This document shows positions 53,610 to 62,862 of a DNA stretch of 64,000 nt, in pieces. The stretch is from an uncultured Alloprevotella sp. (lineage in GTDB: Bacteria; Bacteroidota; Bacteroidia; Bacteroidales; Bacteroidaceae): assembly GCA_944322325.1 (NCBI GenBank), contig CALUOQ010000013.1, forward strand, positions 1-64,000, in the 5' to 3' direction. Both the position numbers and the translations under genes were made by a program. The notes under the pieces were generated by a model that was given only the letters and a program-made list of their open reading frames with translations, was not told where the DNA came from and searched no databases. The first letter of the stretch is position 1; each line of letters begins with the position of its first letter.

Positions 53610-55415
53610 ATGAAAAGAAAAAACATATTGACAGCTATCGCTGGCAGCTGCCTCGTGTTGGGAGGCCTGACCTCGTGCGAGGACTTCCTGACGCTTTATC
53701 CGACGAACCAGATTACCGAGGAGCAATTCTGGGAGGATAAGGGTGACGTTGAGAGTGGCATGATGGCCTGCTACGTGCAAATGACGCGCAAGGGTCTCCA
53801 GCAGAAGGTTCTGCATTGGGGTGAGGGGCGTTCAGATAACAGCGTCGTGCAGGATCAGGGTAACTCCTCGATTGTCAACCTGAAGGCAGGTATTCTCGAG
53901 GACACGGAGGGCATGTTTTCCTGGTCTCCTTTCTACACTGCCATCAACTATTGCAACAAGGTAATTGAAAATGTGCCTGTCGTGGCCGAGCGCGACCCGA
54001 GCTTCAACGCGGGCGAGCAGCAGCAGTACATTGTCGAGGCCAAGACCCTCCGTGCGCTGAACTATTTCTATCTTGTCCGCGCTTTCCGCGATGTACCTCT
54101 CGTACTTCAGTCCATCAGCACCGATGCCGAAGCGTTCAACGCCCGGGTGCCCCAGACCCCCGGTCTGCAGGTGCTCGATACGCTGATTGCCGACCTCGAC
54201 ACCATCAAGGATATGGGCGCGCTTACCTACGCCTCCTCGTCCGAGCGTTGCGGTCGTGTCACTCGTCTGGCCACCTACACCCTGTTGGCCGACATGTACT
54301 TGTGGCGCGCCTGCATGTTGAAGGAAGCCGAGGCCAAGGGCTATCGTTTCGATTCCCTGAGTACCTCCATTACCGAGGCTACGGCCGACGAGCAGAGTGA
54401 GGCCGACCTGAACAAGGTCATTGAGTACTGCGACTATGTGATTGACGAGCTTCGCGAGCGTAAGCGTGCGTTTTCGTTCGGATTTGGCGAAGACGAGGAG
54501 AGCGATCAGCAGGAGGACATGTATCCGCTCATCCTGCAGGAGATGGCTTTCGATGGCGCCCTTGACGAGGTGTTCAGCCAGATTTTCGGCGCGAAGAATT
54601 CTGTCGAGAGTATCCTTGAGTTGCAGTTCGACGGAAGCAGTATTATCAACGATACTTGGACGGAATCGATGACTTCCACGAGCGATGGTATAGTCGGCAA
54701 GATGTACAGCATCAATCCTTCCTTGTATGCCAATATCGGTCAAGTCAACCCTGAAATTGGTTTCGGCAGCTGCGACATGCGTGCGCTCGAGAACACCCAG
54801 CTCCAAGGCAGCCAGAGCAACTACCTTTACTACAAGGGGACGCTGAGCAGTCTCAGCTTCGAGTCGATGACCAATATGAGTGAGGGAACGATGTCAAATG
54901 GTATCCGTGCCAACGCTAGCAATGCGTTCAATTGGATCATTTACCGCCTGAGTGATGTCCTGTTGATGAAGGCCGAGGCCATCGCCCGTCTGAGCGAGCC
55001 GTCCGAGGATCAGCTGAAAGAAGGCTACCTGATGACCAATGCCATTTTCCAGCGTTCCAATCCAACTTGTACCACGCAGAGCGAGTCCTCGGGTGGCAAT
55101 GCCCCCGTCAGCGATCGTTGTGACGAGAACTACTACAGTGGAAAGACGGCTGCCACGCTTCTGTCGTTGGTTTACCGCGAGCGTCAGCGCGAGTTCCTTG
55201 GTGAGTACAAACGCTGGTTCGATCTCGTCCGCTATGCAGAGGCCCAGAACTCCACGGAGGATGCCCTGAGCATGATGGGTGCCGACCGTGCGTTGCAGAC
55301 CCGTCTGCGTCGTCTCGATTCGTTCTACAATCCGGTTACCGAGGACGAGATGAAGATCAACTCCGCCCTCAAGCAGAACCCGGCTTGGAACGACGAAACG
55401 GTGGGGGCCAATTAA
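53610..55415 (+). CDS. SusD/RagB family lipoprotein (first pair)
   Basis: A 601-residue lipoprotein; LVLGGLTSCEDFLTLYPTNQ gives the lipid cysteine C23. The tetratricopeptide-like helical bundle has QYIVEAKTLRALNYFYLVRA (typical SusD signature) and the C-terminal part has GEYKRWFDLVRY. It is the lid of the SusC pore and captures the ligand outside. It lies 11 bp after its SusC. No CAZyme sits next to it. Confidence 0.95.
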   Translation: MKRKNILTAIAGSCLVLGGLTSCEDFLTLYPTNQITEEQFWEDKGDVESGMMACYVQMTRKGLQQKVLHWGEGRSDNSVVQDQGNSSIVNLKAGILEDTEGMFSWSPFYTAINYCNKVIENVPVVAERDPSFNAGEQQQYIVEAKTLRALNYFYLVRAFRDVPLVLQSISTDAEAFNARVPQTPGLQVLDTLIADLDTIKDMGALTYASSSERCGRVTRLATYTLLADMYLWRACMLKEAEAKGYRFDSLSTSITEATADEQSEADLNKVIEYCDYVIDELRERKRAFSFGFGEDEESDQQEDMYPLILQEMAFDGALDEVFSQIFGAKNSVESILELQFDGSSIINDTWTESMTSTSDGIVGKMYSINPSLYANIGQVNPEIGFGSCDMRALENTQLQGSQSNYLYYKGTLSSLSFESMTNMSEGTMSNGIRANASNAFNWIIYRLSDVLLMKAEAIARLSEPSEDQLKEGYLMTNAIFQRSNPTCTTQSESSGGNAPVSDRCDENYYSGKTAATLLSLVYRERQREFLGEYKRWFDLVRYAEAQNSTEDALSMMGADRALQTRLRRLDSFYNPVTEDEMKINSALKQNPAWNDETVGAN

Positions 55416-55445
55416 TCTGTCACAAATTAAAAAGAACATTTGAAT

Positions 55446-57572
55446 ATGAACAGCACATTGTTTCTTAGAAAGTTGTGTTCCGGTGCGGCTTTCGTGCTGC
55501 TGCTATTCGGGACCCTGTTCGGACTGAACAGTTGTAAGGACGAGGTGGACGCTTCCAATCTCGTGACGAAGACTGAAGCTACCGTGTGGGACTATATCGA
55601 CTCTGTGGCCATCTATTCGGACTATGCCGCCTTGCTTCGTGAGACGCATACCGGCGATACCGCAGACGCCAACTCCTCCTCTTTGGCCAGCTTTGTGTCG
55701 GGCTACGGTAACTTTACCGTGCTGGCTCCCGACAACGAGGCCATCGCCAACTATGTGATGGAAGCCACCGGTGGCGCGACCAGCGACTGGCATCAGTTGA
55801 GTGCTGAGGATAAACAGTATATTGCCGAGAACAGTATCATCGACCATGGCGACGAGCCGGCTTATGCGCAGGCTGACTTCCCCACGACGGGAACGTTCTC
55901 CCTCGGCACACTGGACAACCGTCTGCTGACCATCGAGTTGACCGACGACAACCAGTTCCTCATCGAGGGTACGGCGCATGTCGTTCGTCCGGACATCAAG
56001 CTGAAGAACGGTTACATTCATGGCGTCGATGCCGTCATCGCCCCTTCGCAGTCCACGATTGCCGACCTTATCGCTACGGCCGACAACATGCAGATTTTCA
56101 CAGTGCTGCTCCAGCGTACCGGTTGGGCCGACTCGTTGAGCATTCCTTACGAGGATCCGAACTTCTCGACTGACGGTTACCCTGAGAGTGCCAAGTACCA
56201 GTACAACCAGGATGCTGTGCCCTTGGTCGACGAGCGTTATCGCGGTTTCACCATCTTTGCAGAGACCGACTCTGTCTTCGTCAATAGCGATTGGGCGATT
56301 GCAGCCAGTTTCGATGAGGCCGGCGAGCTGACGAATCCTGACGAAGTGATTGCTCAGGTTGAGCGGCAGGCTGCAGCCGTGTACGGTTCGGCCAACACGG
56401 GCGATTACACCAATCCCGATAACCCCGTCAACCGGTTCGTGGCCTATCACCTGCTCGACGGTTCGATGGCCTACAACAAGCTCGTCATGCACATGAACGA
56501 GTTCGGTTACAGCGCCGGTACGGACCCCTTCAATCCGCAGCTCAACACGTTCAGTGTGGACGTGTGGGACTACTACACGACAATGGGCAAGACGCGCTGC
56601 CTCCTGAAGGTGACGCAGAACGGCGACCTCGAGGATGGCGTCTATCCGATTTACCTGAATACGGCCCGCGAGTACAACAACGGCCGCGACGGAAACTATA
56701 AGGTAACGGCCATCACGGTCCGCGGTCAGAAGATTTCTGCAACCAACGGCAAGTTCACCAACGGTGCGGTCAACGGTTTCTATTACCCCATCGACGGTAT
56801 CCTCGTGTACGACGAGACCGTGCGTGATAAAGTTCTCCGGGGACGTATCCGCTTCGACATCACGTCGCTGTGTCCGGAACTGTGGACGGGCAACCTCCGC
56901 GGCCGTACGCGCAATTACTTCACGAACGAGTACTTCAAGAACTTGATCAACGTGGCCGAGGACACCAAGATCTTCTACCTGAAGGTTTGGCAGAACGGTG
57001 ATGTGTGGTATGACTACCAGGGTGATGAGTACATGCTTCAGGGCATCTTCGACGTGACGTTCCGCCTGCCGCCGGTGCCGACTGCCGGTACGTACGAGGT
57101 CCGCATGGGCGTCTCCAACAATACCCTTCGCGGTATGGCACAGGTTTATTTCGGCGAAAATCCGAACAACTTGCCGCCAGTCGGCTTGCCCTATGACCTG
57201 CGCGTAAATCCGTCGGGTTATGCCGGATTCACGGACTACAAGGAGAGCAATCCTGAAGTCTATGCCGTCATCCCTTGGGAGACAGACAAGGACGACGAGG
57301 ACGAGAACCGCACTATTGAAAAGAACCTGCGCAATGCCGGTTACCTGAAGGGGCCGCAGTATTTCAACGGTTATGGCAATACGACGCCGGCCCGCGGCAA
57401 CTATGCCTGCTTGCGCCGTATCGTGACCACGCAGCACATGGAACCGGGCAAGACGTATTACATCCGCTACAAGACAGCGCTCGAAGCTACCGACGGCCAG
57501 TTCTTCATGGACTACTTCGAATACTGCCCCTCGTACATTTACAACGGAGCCGAGCCTGAGGACATCTGGTAA
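55446..57572 (+). CDS. FAS1-domain surface lipoprotein (second)
   Basis: A 708-residue lipoprotein. LLFGTLFGLNSCKDEVD gives C30 followed by KDE, close to the K-(D/E)2 surface-export signal of Bacteroides lipoproteins. FAS1-like strands at about residue 88 (NFTVLAPDNEAIANYV) and about 270 (FTIFAETDSVFVNSDW). The C-terminal 250 residues are beta-rich (TFRLPPVPTAGTYEVRMGVS). Start at ATG 55446 (an upstream TTG gives two more codons). It lies 30 bp after SusD and 29 bp before the next FAS1 gene. Confidence 0.82.
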   Translation: MNSTLFLRKLCSGAAFVLLLFGTLFGLNSCKDEVDASNLVTKTEATVWDYIDSVAIYSDYAALLRETHTGDTADANSSSLASFVSGYGNFTVLAPDNEAIANYVMEATGGATSDWHQLSAEDKQYIAENSIIDHGDEPAYAQADFPTTGTFSLGTLDNRLLTIELTDDNQFLIEGTAHVVRPDIKLKNGYIHGVDAVIAPSQSTIADLIATADNMQIFTVLLQRTGWADSLSIPYEDPNFSTDGYPESAKYQYNQDAVPLVDERYRGFTIFAETDSVFVNSDWAIAASFDEAGELTNPDEVIAQVERQAAAVYGSANTGDYTNPDNPVNRFVAYHLLDGSMAYNKLVMHMNEFGYSAGTDPFNPQLNTFSVDVWDYYTTMGKTRCLLKVTQNGDLEDGVYPIYLNTAREYNNGRDGNYKVTAITVRGQKISATNGKFTNGAVNGFYYPIDGILVYDETVRDKVLRGRIRFDITSLCPELWTGNLRGRTRNYFTNEYFKNLINVAEDTKIFYLKVWQNGDVWYDYQGDEYMLQGIFDVTFRLPPVPTAGTYEVRMGVSNNTLRGMAQVYFGENPNNLPPVGLPYDLRVNPSGYAGFTDYKESNPEVYAVIPWETDKDDEDENRTIEKNLRNAGYLKGPQYFNGYGNTTPARGNYACLRRIVTTQHMEPGKTYYIRYKTALEATDGQFFMDYFEYCPSYIYNGAEPEDIW

Positions 57573-57601
57573 GCGAAATCCTAATAAAAACCAATTGAGA
57601 T

Positions 57602-59449
57602 ATGAATCGCAATCTATTGTATAGCATAAAAGGAATGTTCGTTGCTGCTGCCGCACTGGTAGGCGTGGCGGCATGTACCGACGACGACCATTTTGACGTG
57701 CAGGTGTCCGGCACCGCCGCAGAGTCCGTGTGGGACAACATGCGCAATGCCGGTCAGCTGAACGATTTCCTGTCGGTACTTGAGCGTACGACGGTGATGC
57801 GCAGTGAGAACGACCAGGCTGCCACCATTACGTACGCCGACTTGTTGAAACAACCGCAGTATTTCACCATTTGGGCTCCCGAAGACGGAACGTACGACGT
57901 CAGCCGCTACAAGGCGCTGCTCGACTCCGCCGACAAGGCCAAGCAGGCCGGCAACATGGTGGCGTTCCGCGACTTCAACAACACGGTAGAGACGCAGTTC
58001 GTGCGCAACCACATCTCGCGTTCTTCTTTTGCCAACGCCACTGCACCCCTGCGTGTGCAGCTGATGAACAACAAGCGTGTGGTCTACGATCCCGCCGGGC
58101 AGACGTTCAACGAGGTGGCCCTCGACAATACGTTCGGTTTCCGTTCCGCCAACAACGGTATGTTGTACAAGCTGACGGGCATTTCGCCTTTTGCTTACAA
58201 CATTCTCGAATACCTGGAGGAAAATCCCGACTGGGCGGCCGTCAATGAGTTCGTGCACTGCGATGATACGCTGTACTTCAATGCCGGTGGTAGTGTGGAA
58301 GGCGCCCTCGTCGACGGCGAGATGGTGTACGTGGACTCCGCTTTCGTCACGATTTCCCCGATGGCGCGTTATCTGGGCAGTGCCTCGGCCGAGGACAGTA
58401 CGTATGTGGCTGTTATCCCGAACAACGAGGCTTGGGAGGCTGCTGTCGAGAAGCTGAAGCCGTATTTCAACTATGGAACGACTTATTACTATAACCTGGT
58501 GCAAACTGAGGAAGGTATCGGTCGCTTCAATACCAGCATCAACTACGGCGAGGAAATGACGATGGACGGCGAGATGACCCAGAGCGACTCCCTCCGCGAG
58601 TATGGAACGCGCCAGGCGTTGCTGAGTTCCATGGTGTTCAGCGCCACGAACTTCCCCGGTGTCGACGTGACCGACGGTGACCAGGTCGTCAACTATGCCC
58701 GTACGGCCGACTCGCTCATTTCTACGCGTGACATCTGTATTTACAACCAGACTCCGGGTCAGGTGAATGCGTTCTTCGGAACGGGTGAGCCCGTCAAGGC
58801 CTCCAACGGTTATATTTACACGGTGGACGACTTCAAGCTCGATCCCGTTTCGGCTATTCAGGACTTGTATCCTGTGGACTTCGACGTGGAAGACGGTGCC
58901 AACGATATCGGTTCCTCCAACGTAGCTTCGCGTATCGTGGTTACGCTGGATACCGTGACGCGTAATCCGGACGTGACCGGTACGGTTCACGATGAGTCGT
59001 ACGTGCGCTACGAGCGTGCCTCGACGAGCCGTATGACTATCGACTTCTCGTTGCCTAACGTATTGAGCGCCAAGTACGACATTTATGCCGTCATGTTGCC
59101 GAGCGAAATCAACCGCAACTACATCACTTCGGACAGTGTGCGCGAGGTCTGCACGTTCAACGCCGATCTTTATTCGGATTATGGCACCGAGAATCCTGCA
59201 CCTTCTGACCGTCTGGCTTCGGTTACGGACCTGGAGGTATCGCAAGACAGCGTGAGCCACATCCTTCTCTTCAAAGACTTCAAATTCGACAAGTCCTATT
59301 TCAACCTGACAATCAACACGTTCCCGCGCCTGCGCCTGACGTTGCCGGCCGGTAGTGCTGCCAATGCGTTGAATATCGACCGAATCTATCTCGTCCCGAA
59401 AGGCAACGATGTGGAAGGAGAAGTAGACGAAATCCCTGTTAACTTATAA
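57602..59449 (+). CDS. FAS1-domain-like surface lipoprotein (third)
   Basis: A 615-residue lipoprotein: FVAAAALVGVAACTDDDHFD gives C25 followed by an acidic run. FAS1-like strands at about residue 87 (YFTIWAPEDGTYDV) and about 265 (STYVAVIPNNEAWEAAVEKL). The C-terminal region is beta-rich and ends VDEIPVNL. It is 11 bp before the second SusC. With the gene before it, it forms a pair of FAS1 lipoproteins between the two SusCD pairs. Confidence 0.8.
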   Translation: MNRNLLYSIKGMFVAAAALVGVAACTDDDHFDVQVSGTAAESVWDNMRNAGQLNDFLSVLERTTVMRSENDQAATITYADLLKQPQYFTIWAPEDGTYDVSRYKALLDSADKAKQAGNMVAFRDFNNTVETQFVRNHISRSSFANATAPLRVQLMNNKRVVYDPAGQTFNEVALDNTFGFRSANNGMLYKLTGISPFAYNILEYLEENPDWAAVNEFVHCDDTLYFNAGGSVEGALVDGEMVYVDSAFVTISPMARYLGSASAEDSTYVAVIPNNEAWEAAVEKLKPYFNYGTTYYYNLVQTEEGIGRFNTSINYGEEMTMDGEMTQSDSLREYGTRQALLSSMVFSATNFPGVDVTDGDQVVNYARTADSLISTRDICIYNQTPGQVNAFFGTGEPVKASNGYIYTVDDFKLDPVSAIQDLYPVDFDVEDGANDIGSSNVASRIVVTLDTVTRNPDVTGTVHDESYVRYERASTSRMTIDFSLPNVLSAKYDIYAVMLPSEINRNYITSDSVREVCTFNADLYSDYGTENPAPSDRLASVTDLEVSQDSVSHILLFKDFKFDKSYFNLTINTFPRLRLTLPAGSAANALNIDRIYLVPKGNDVEGEVDEIPVNL

Positions 59450-59460
59450 ATTTCAGACTA

Positions 59461-62400
59461 ATGAGCAAGAAAAATAAAATAGGAAAGGTGCAAGGAACCT
59501 TGCGTGCAGGTCTCTGTCTCTTCATGCTGTCAGGAACTTGCGTGCTGCCTGCCCAGGCTCAGGCTCCCGACGCGCCGGACAACGCAGCCACGTCGACGGT
59601 TGCCCCCCGTTCGGCCTCGTCTTCCTCAAAATATGAAATGAAGGAGATCAGCGGTACCATTTATGACGCGGCCACCAAGCAGCCCATGGCCGGTGTGCGC
59701 GTGCAGGCTTTGGACAACCGCCTCTACACGGCCATGACCGACGAGAACGGTAAGTACACCGTGCGTGTGCCCGAGTTCGTGACGGCCCTTTACATCTCCT
59801 GCCCGGATTACAACGGCGTTCAGCTGCCCATCAAGGGGGCCAGCGGACAGGATGCCCAGTTGTACACGGACAAACTGAAGGCTTTCTATCAGGACGGTAC
59901 CTCGCTGTCCATGAATAAGAAGGCAGAAATCGACAATTCCAGCGCCTTGACCATTGAGGATGAGTTCGGCAACCTGCTGAACAGCTCCGTCCGCACCATC
60001 ACGCGCGGCGGTCTGCCTGCCCAGGGTGCGTCGATGTTCATCAACGGTCTCAACTCGCTCAACTCCATCGCCCAGCCGCTCGTTGTGGTTGACGGTGTGG
60101 AGTGGGACATGCAGTACGACCGTTCCTCCCTTCACGACGGGTACTACAATAACGTGTTCAACCTCATCGACGTGGAAGACATCGAGAGCGTAGAGGTGCT
60201 CAAGAACCAGACGGCGCTCTACGGTGCCAAGGCCGCCAATGGTGTCATCCTCATCAACACGAAGCGCGGTGAGAGCATGGCTACGCGCATCAATGTGCGT
60301 GTGTTCGGCGGTTACGAAGTGAACCCCGGCAAGCTCTCCATGATGAATTCCGAGCAGTACCGCAGCTATCTGGCCGAGTACATCGGAACGACCGACTACA
60401 TCTCGAAGAACCCGACGGCGTTCAACAACATCGCGTTCCTGAACGATGACCCCAACTATGCCTACTACAAGCTGTATCACAACAGCACCGACTGGCAAAA
60501 GGACCTCTACCGCAGTTCGTTCACGCAGAACTACAAGATCAACGTAGAGGGTGGTGACGACGTGGCCATGTACAACCTGTCGCTGGGATACTCGCAGGCA
60601 GACGCTACGGCTGAGGAGAACGACTTCAACCGTCTGAACATCCGCTTCAATACGGACATCTTGATGTTCGACAACCTGACGGCCCGCCTCGACCTTGCCT
60701 TCTCGCGTACGGCAGCCAATGTGCGCGACAACGGCTGGGCCCAGAACTACGACCAGCGCAACATTTCGTCGCCGGGCGTGCTGGGTCTGATTCAGGCTCC
60801 GTTCATCAGCCCGTATGCCTATTACATGGATGCCACGACGATGAAGTTGCAGCCGAGCGACGTGTTGGCCGGTAAGGAGAACACGACGAGCGACCCGACC
60901 AATCCGTTCAACTTTGCACGCGATTTCGACGCTCAGCCGTTGGCCAACCCCTACTGGATTCTGGAAAACGGTTCCGGCAACAACAAGAACTACATGGAGC
61001 AGACGTTCTTCAACATCAACTTTGCTCCGGAGTACACCATCGGCAAGTATTGGAAGATCAGCGACCACTTCAGCTACTCCATCGACCGCAGCAACGAGAA
61101 GTACTACATGCCCAAGAACGGTACACCCGATAAGTTCGTCGAGGGTATGGGTACCATCAACAGTGTGCTCGCTTCGCAGTTTGGCAAGGAAACGACGCTC
61201 TACAACGACTTCCGCATCAACTGGGACCAGGATTTCGGCGCCCACAGCGTGAGTGCGTTCGGCGGTTTCCGCATCGCGTCCTACACGTTCACGAACAGCT
61301 TCATCCGTGGTTATAACAACTCGAACGACAAGATGCCGAACATGTCCACGTCCCTCAACCCCCGTTCCTACGGTGGTGCCGTAGACCGCTGGACCAACTT
61401 GGCCTACTATCTCAACGCCGAGTACAACTACAAGAACCGCTACTTCCTGCAGGCTTCGACCACGATGGAAACGTCGTCGCGTTTTGGCCACAACGCCAAG
61501 GAAGGCATCAAGCTGGGCGGCGTGAAGTGGGGTCTCTTCCCCTCCGTACAGGCCGGATGGTTGATTTCGTCGGAGTCCTGGTTTAAGGTGAAGCCCATCA
61601 ACTACCTGAAGTTGCTGGTCGGCTACGAGGAGACGGGTAACGACAACATCGACTACTACACGAGCCGTACCTACTACTCGAACGTCGAGTTCTTCGGTGA
61701 GGCCACCGCTTTGCAGCTGGCCAACATTGCCAACTCCGAAATCCAGTGGGAGACCAACCGTCGCATCAACGTCGGACTGGAAGGTGCGTTGTTCAATAAC
61801 CGCCTGATGTTCGGTGTGGACTTCTACCGCAGCAAAATCTCGAACCTGCTCACGAAGAAAGCCATCAGTGACATCACGGGTCTGCCTTTCATCTGGTCGA
61901 ACGACGGTGCGATGACGAACATCGGCGTCGACGCCAGTGTGAGTGCCGTCCTGGTCAATACGAAAGACTGGCGTTGGCAGGTGAGCGCTTCTCTCGGTCA
62001 CTACAAGAACGAAATCACCGAGTTGCCCACCTCGAACACCATCATGCAGTATGCCCTCGACGAAAACGGCCGCGAGACGGGTACGCCCAAAGTCATTCAG
62101 GGTTACACCAGCTCCATCTACGGCACGGACAACATCGTGACGATGGTCGGTGAAGCCGCCGGCGTGTTCTGGGGCTACCAGACCGACGGAATCTTCACGA
62201 CGCAGGCTGAGGCCGACGAAGCCAATCTGCGCTACCCGACCGGTTTGACCAACGAGCCATCCCGTCCGTTCAAGGCCGGTGACGTCCGCTTCGTCGACCA
62301 GAACGGTGACGGATGGATCAGCGAGGCCGACATGGTGAAGATCGGTGATCCGAATCCCGACATCTACGGTAACTTCTCGACCAGCATCAGCTGGAGAGAC

Positions 62401-62853
62401 CTTACTTTGGACGCCGTGTTCAAGTACTCCTTGGGCAACGACATCTTCAACTACCAGCGCTCGCAGCTCGAGGCCGCCAACGGCAGCTGGAATCAGACGA
62501 CAGCCGTCGTGAACCGCTGGCGCTATGACGGCCAGGTGACCGACATGCCGCGCACCGTCAGCTCGTCGAGCTCGGAGTGGGTGAACAACGAACGCTTCTC
62601 CGACCGCTGGATTGAGGACGGTTCCTACCTGAAGCTGAAGAAACTCCGCCTGACTTACCGCATCCCCGTCAACGTCAGCTGGCTTCAGGGCTTGTCGGTA
62701 TGGGGCGAAGCCAACAACGTCTTCACCGTGTCGAAGTACTTGGGTCTCGATCCTGAAGTTTCGTGCGGCAACAGTGTCCTCATGCAGGGTATCGACGCCG
62801 GCTATCTGCCGCAGAGCCGCAACTTTAATCTGGGTGTAACCATTAATTTGTAA
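59461..62853 (+). CDS. SusC/RagA family TonB-linked outer-membrane protein (second pair)
   Basis: An 1130-residue transporter. Signal segment LCLFMLSGTCVLPAQAQ; carboxypeptidase-like domain about 60-150 (ISGTIYDAATKQPMAGVRVQ); plug with VVVDGVEWDMQY and VEDIESVEVLKNQTALYG; C-terminal strand NFNLGVTINL. It is clearly diverged from the first SusC (different plug and barrel), so it likely handles a different part or form of the ligand. It is 9 bp before its SusD. Confidence 0.94.
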   Translation: MSKKNKIGKVQGTLRAGLCLFMLSGTCVLPAQAQAPDAPDNAATSTVAPRSASSSSKYEMKEISGTIYDAATKQPMAGVRVQALDNRLYTAMTDENGKYTVRVPEFVTALYISCPDYNGVQLPIKGASGQDAQLYTDKLKAFYQDGTSLSMNKKAEIDNSSALTIEDEFGNLLNSSVRTITRGGLPAQGASMFINGLNSLNSIAQPLVVVDGVEWDMQYDRSSLHDGYYNNVFNLIDVEDIESVEVLKNQTALYGAKAANGVILINTKRGESMATRINVRVFGGYEVNPGKLSMMNSEQYRSYLAEYIGTTDYISKNPTAFNNIAFLNDDPNYAYYKLYHNSTDWQKDLYRSSFTQNYKINVEGGDDVAMYNLSLGYSQADATAEENDFNRLNIRFNTDILMFDNLTARLDLAFSRTAANVRDNGWAQNYDQRNISSPGVLGLIQAPFISPYAYYMDATTMKLQPSDVLAGKENTTSDPTNPFNFARDFDAQPLANPYWILENGSGNNKNYMEQTFFNINFAPEYTIGKYWKISDHFSYSIDRSNEKYYMPKNGTPDKFVEGMGTINSVLASQFGKETTLYNDFRINWDQDFGAHSVSAFGGFRIASYTFTNSFIRGYNNSNDKMPNMSTSLNPRSYGGAVDRWTNLAYYLNAEYNYKNRYFLQASTTMETSSRFGHNAKEGIKLGGVKWGLFPSVQAGWLISSESWFKVKPINYLKLLVGYEETGNDNIDYYTSRTYYSNVEFFGEATALQLANIANSEIQWETNRRINVGLEGALFNNRLMFGVDFYRSKISNLLTKKAISDITGLPFIWSNDGAMTNIGVDASVSAVLVNTKDWRWQVSASLGHYKNEITELPTSNTIMQYALDENGRETGTPKVIQGYTSSIYGTDNIVTMVGEAAGVFWGYQTDGIFTTQAEADEANLRYPTGLTNEPSRPFKAGDVRFVDQNGDGWISEADMVKIGDPNPDIYGNFSTSISWRDLTLDAVFKYSLGNDIFNYQRSQLEAANGSWNQTTAVVNRWRYDGQVTDMPRTVSSSSSEWVNNERFSDRWIEDGSYLKLKKLRLTYRIPVNVSWLQGLSVWGEANNVFTVSKYLGLDPEVSCGNSVLMQGIDAGYLPQSRNFNLGVTINL

Positions 62854-62862
62854 GAATCAGTT

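Noticed and set aside
59626-62001. 791-codon minus-strand open frame
   Set aside because: Antisense shadow of the second SusC gene, arginine/valine-rich with no family features. The same holds for 55503-57674, 50362-52044, 48118-50010 and 57614-59260.
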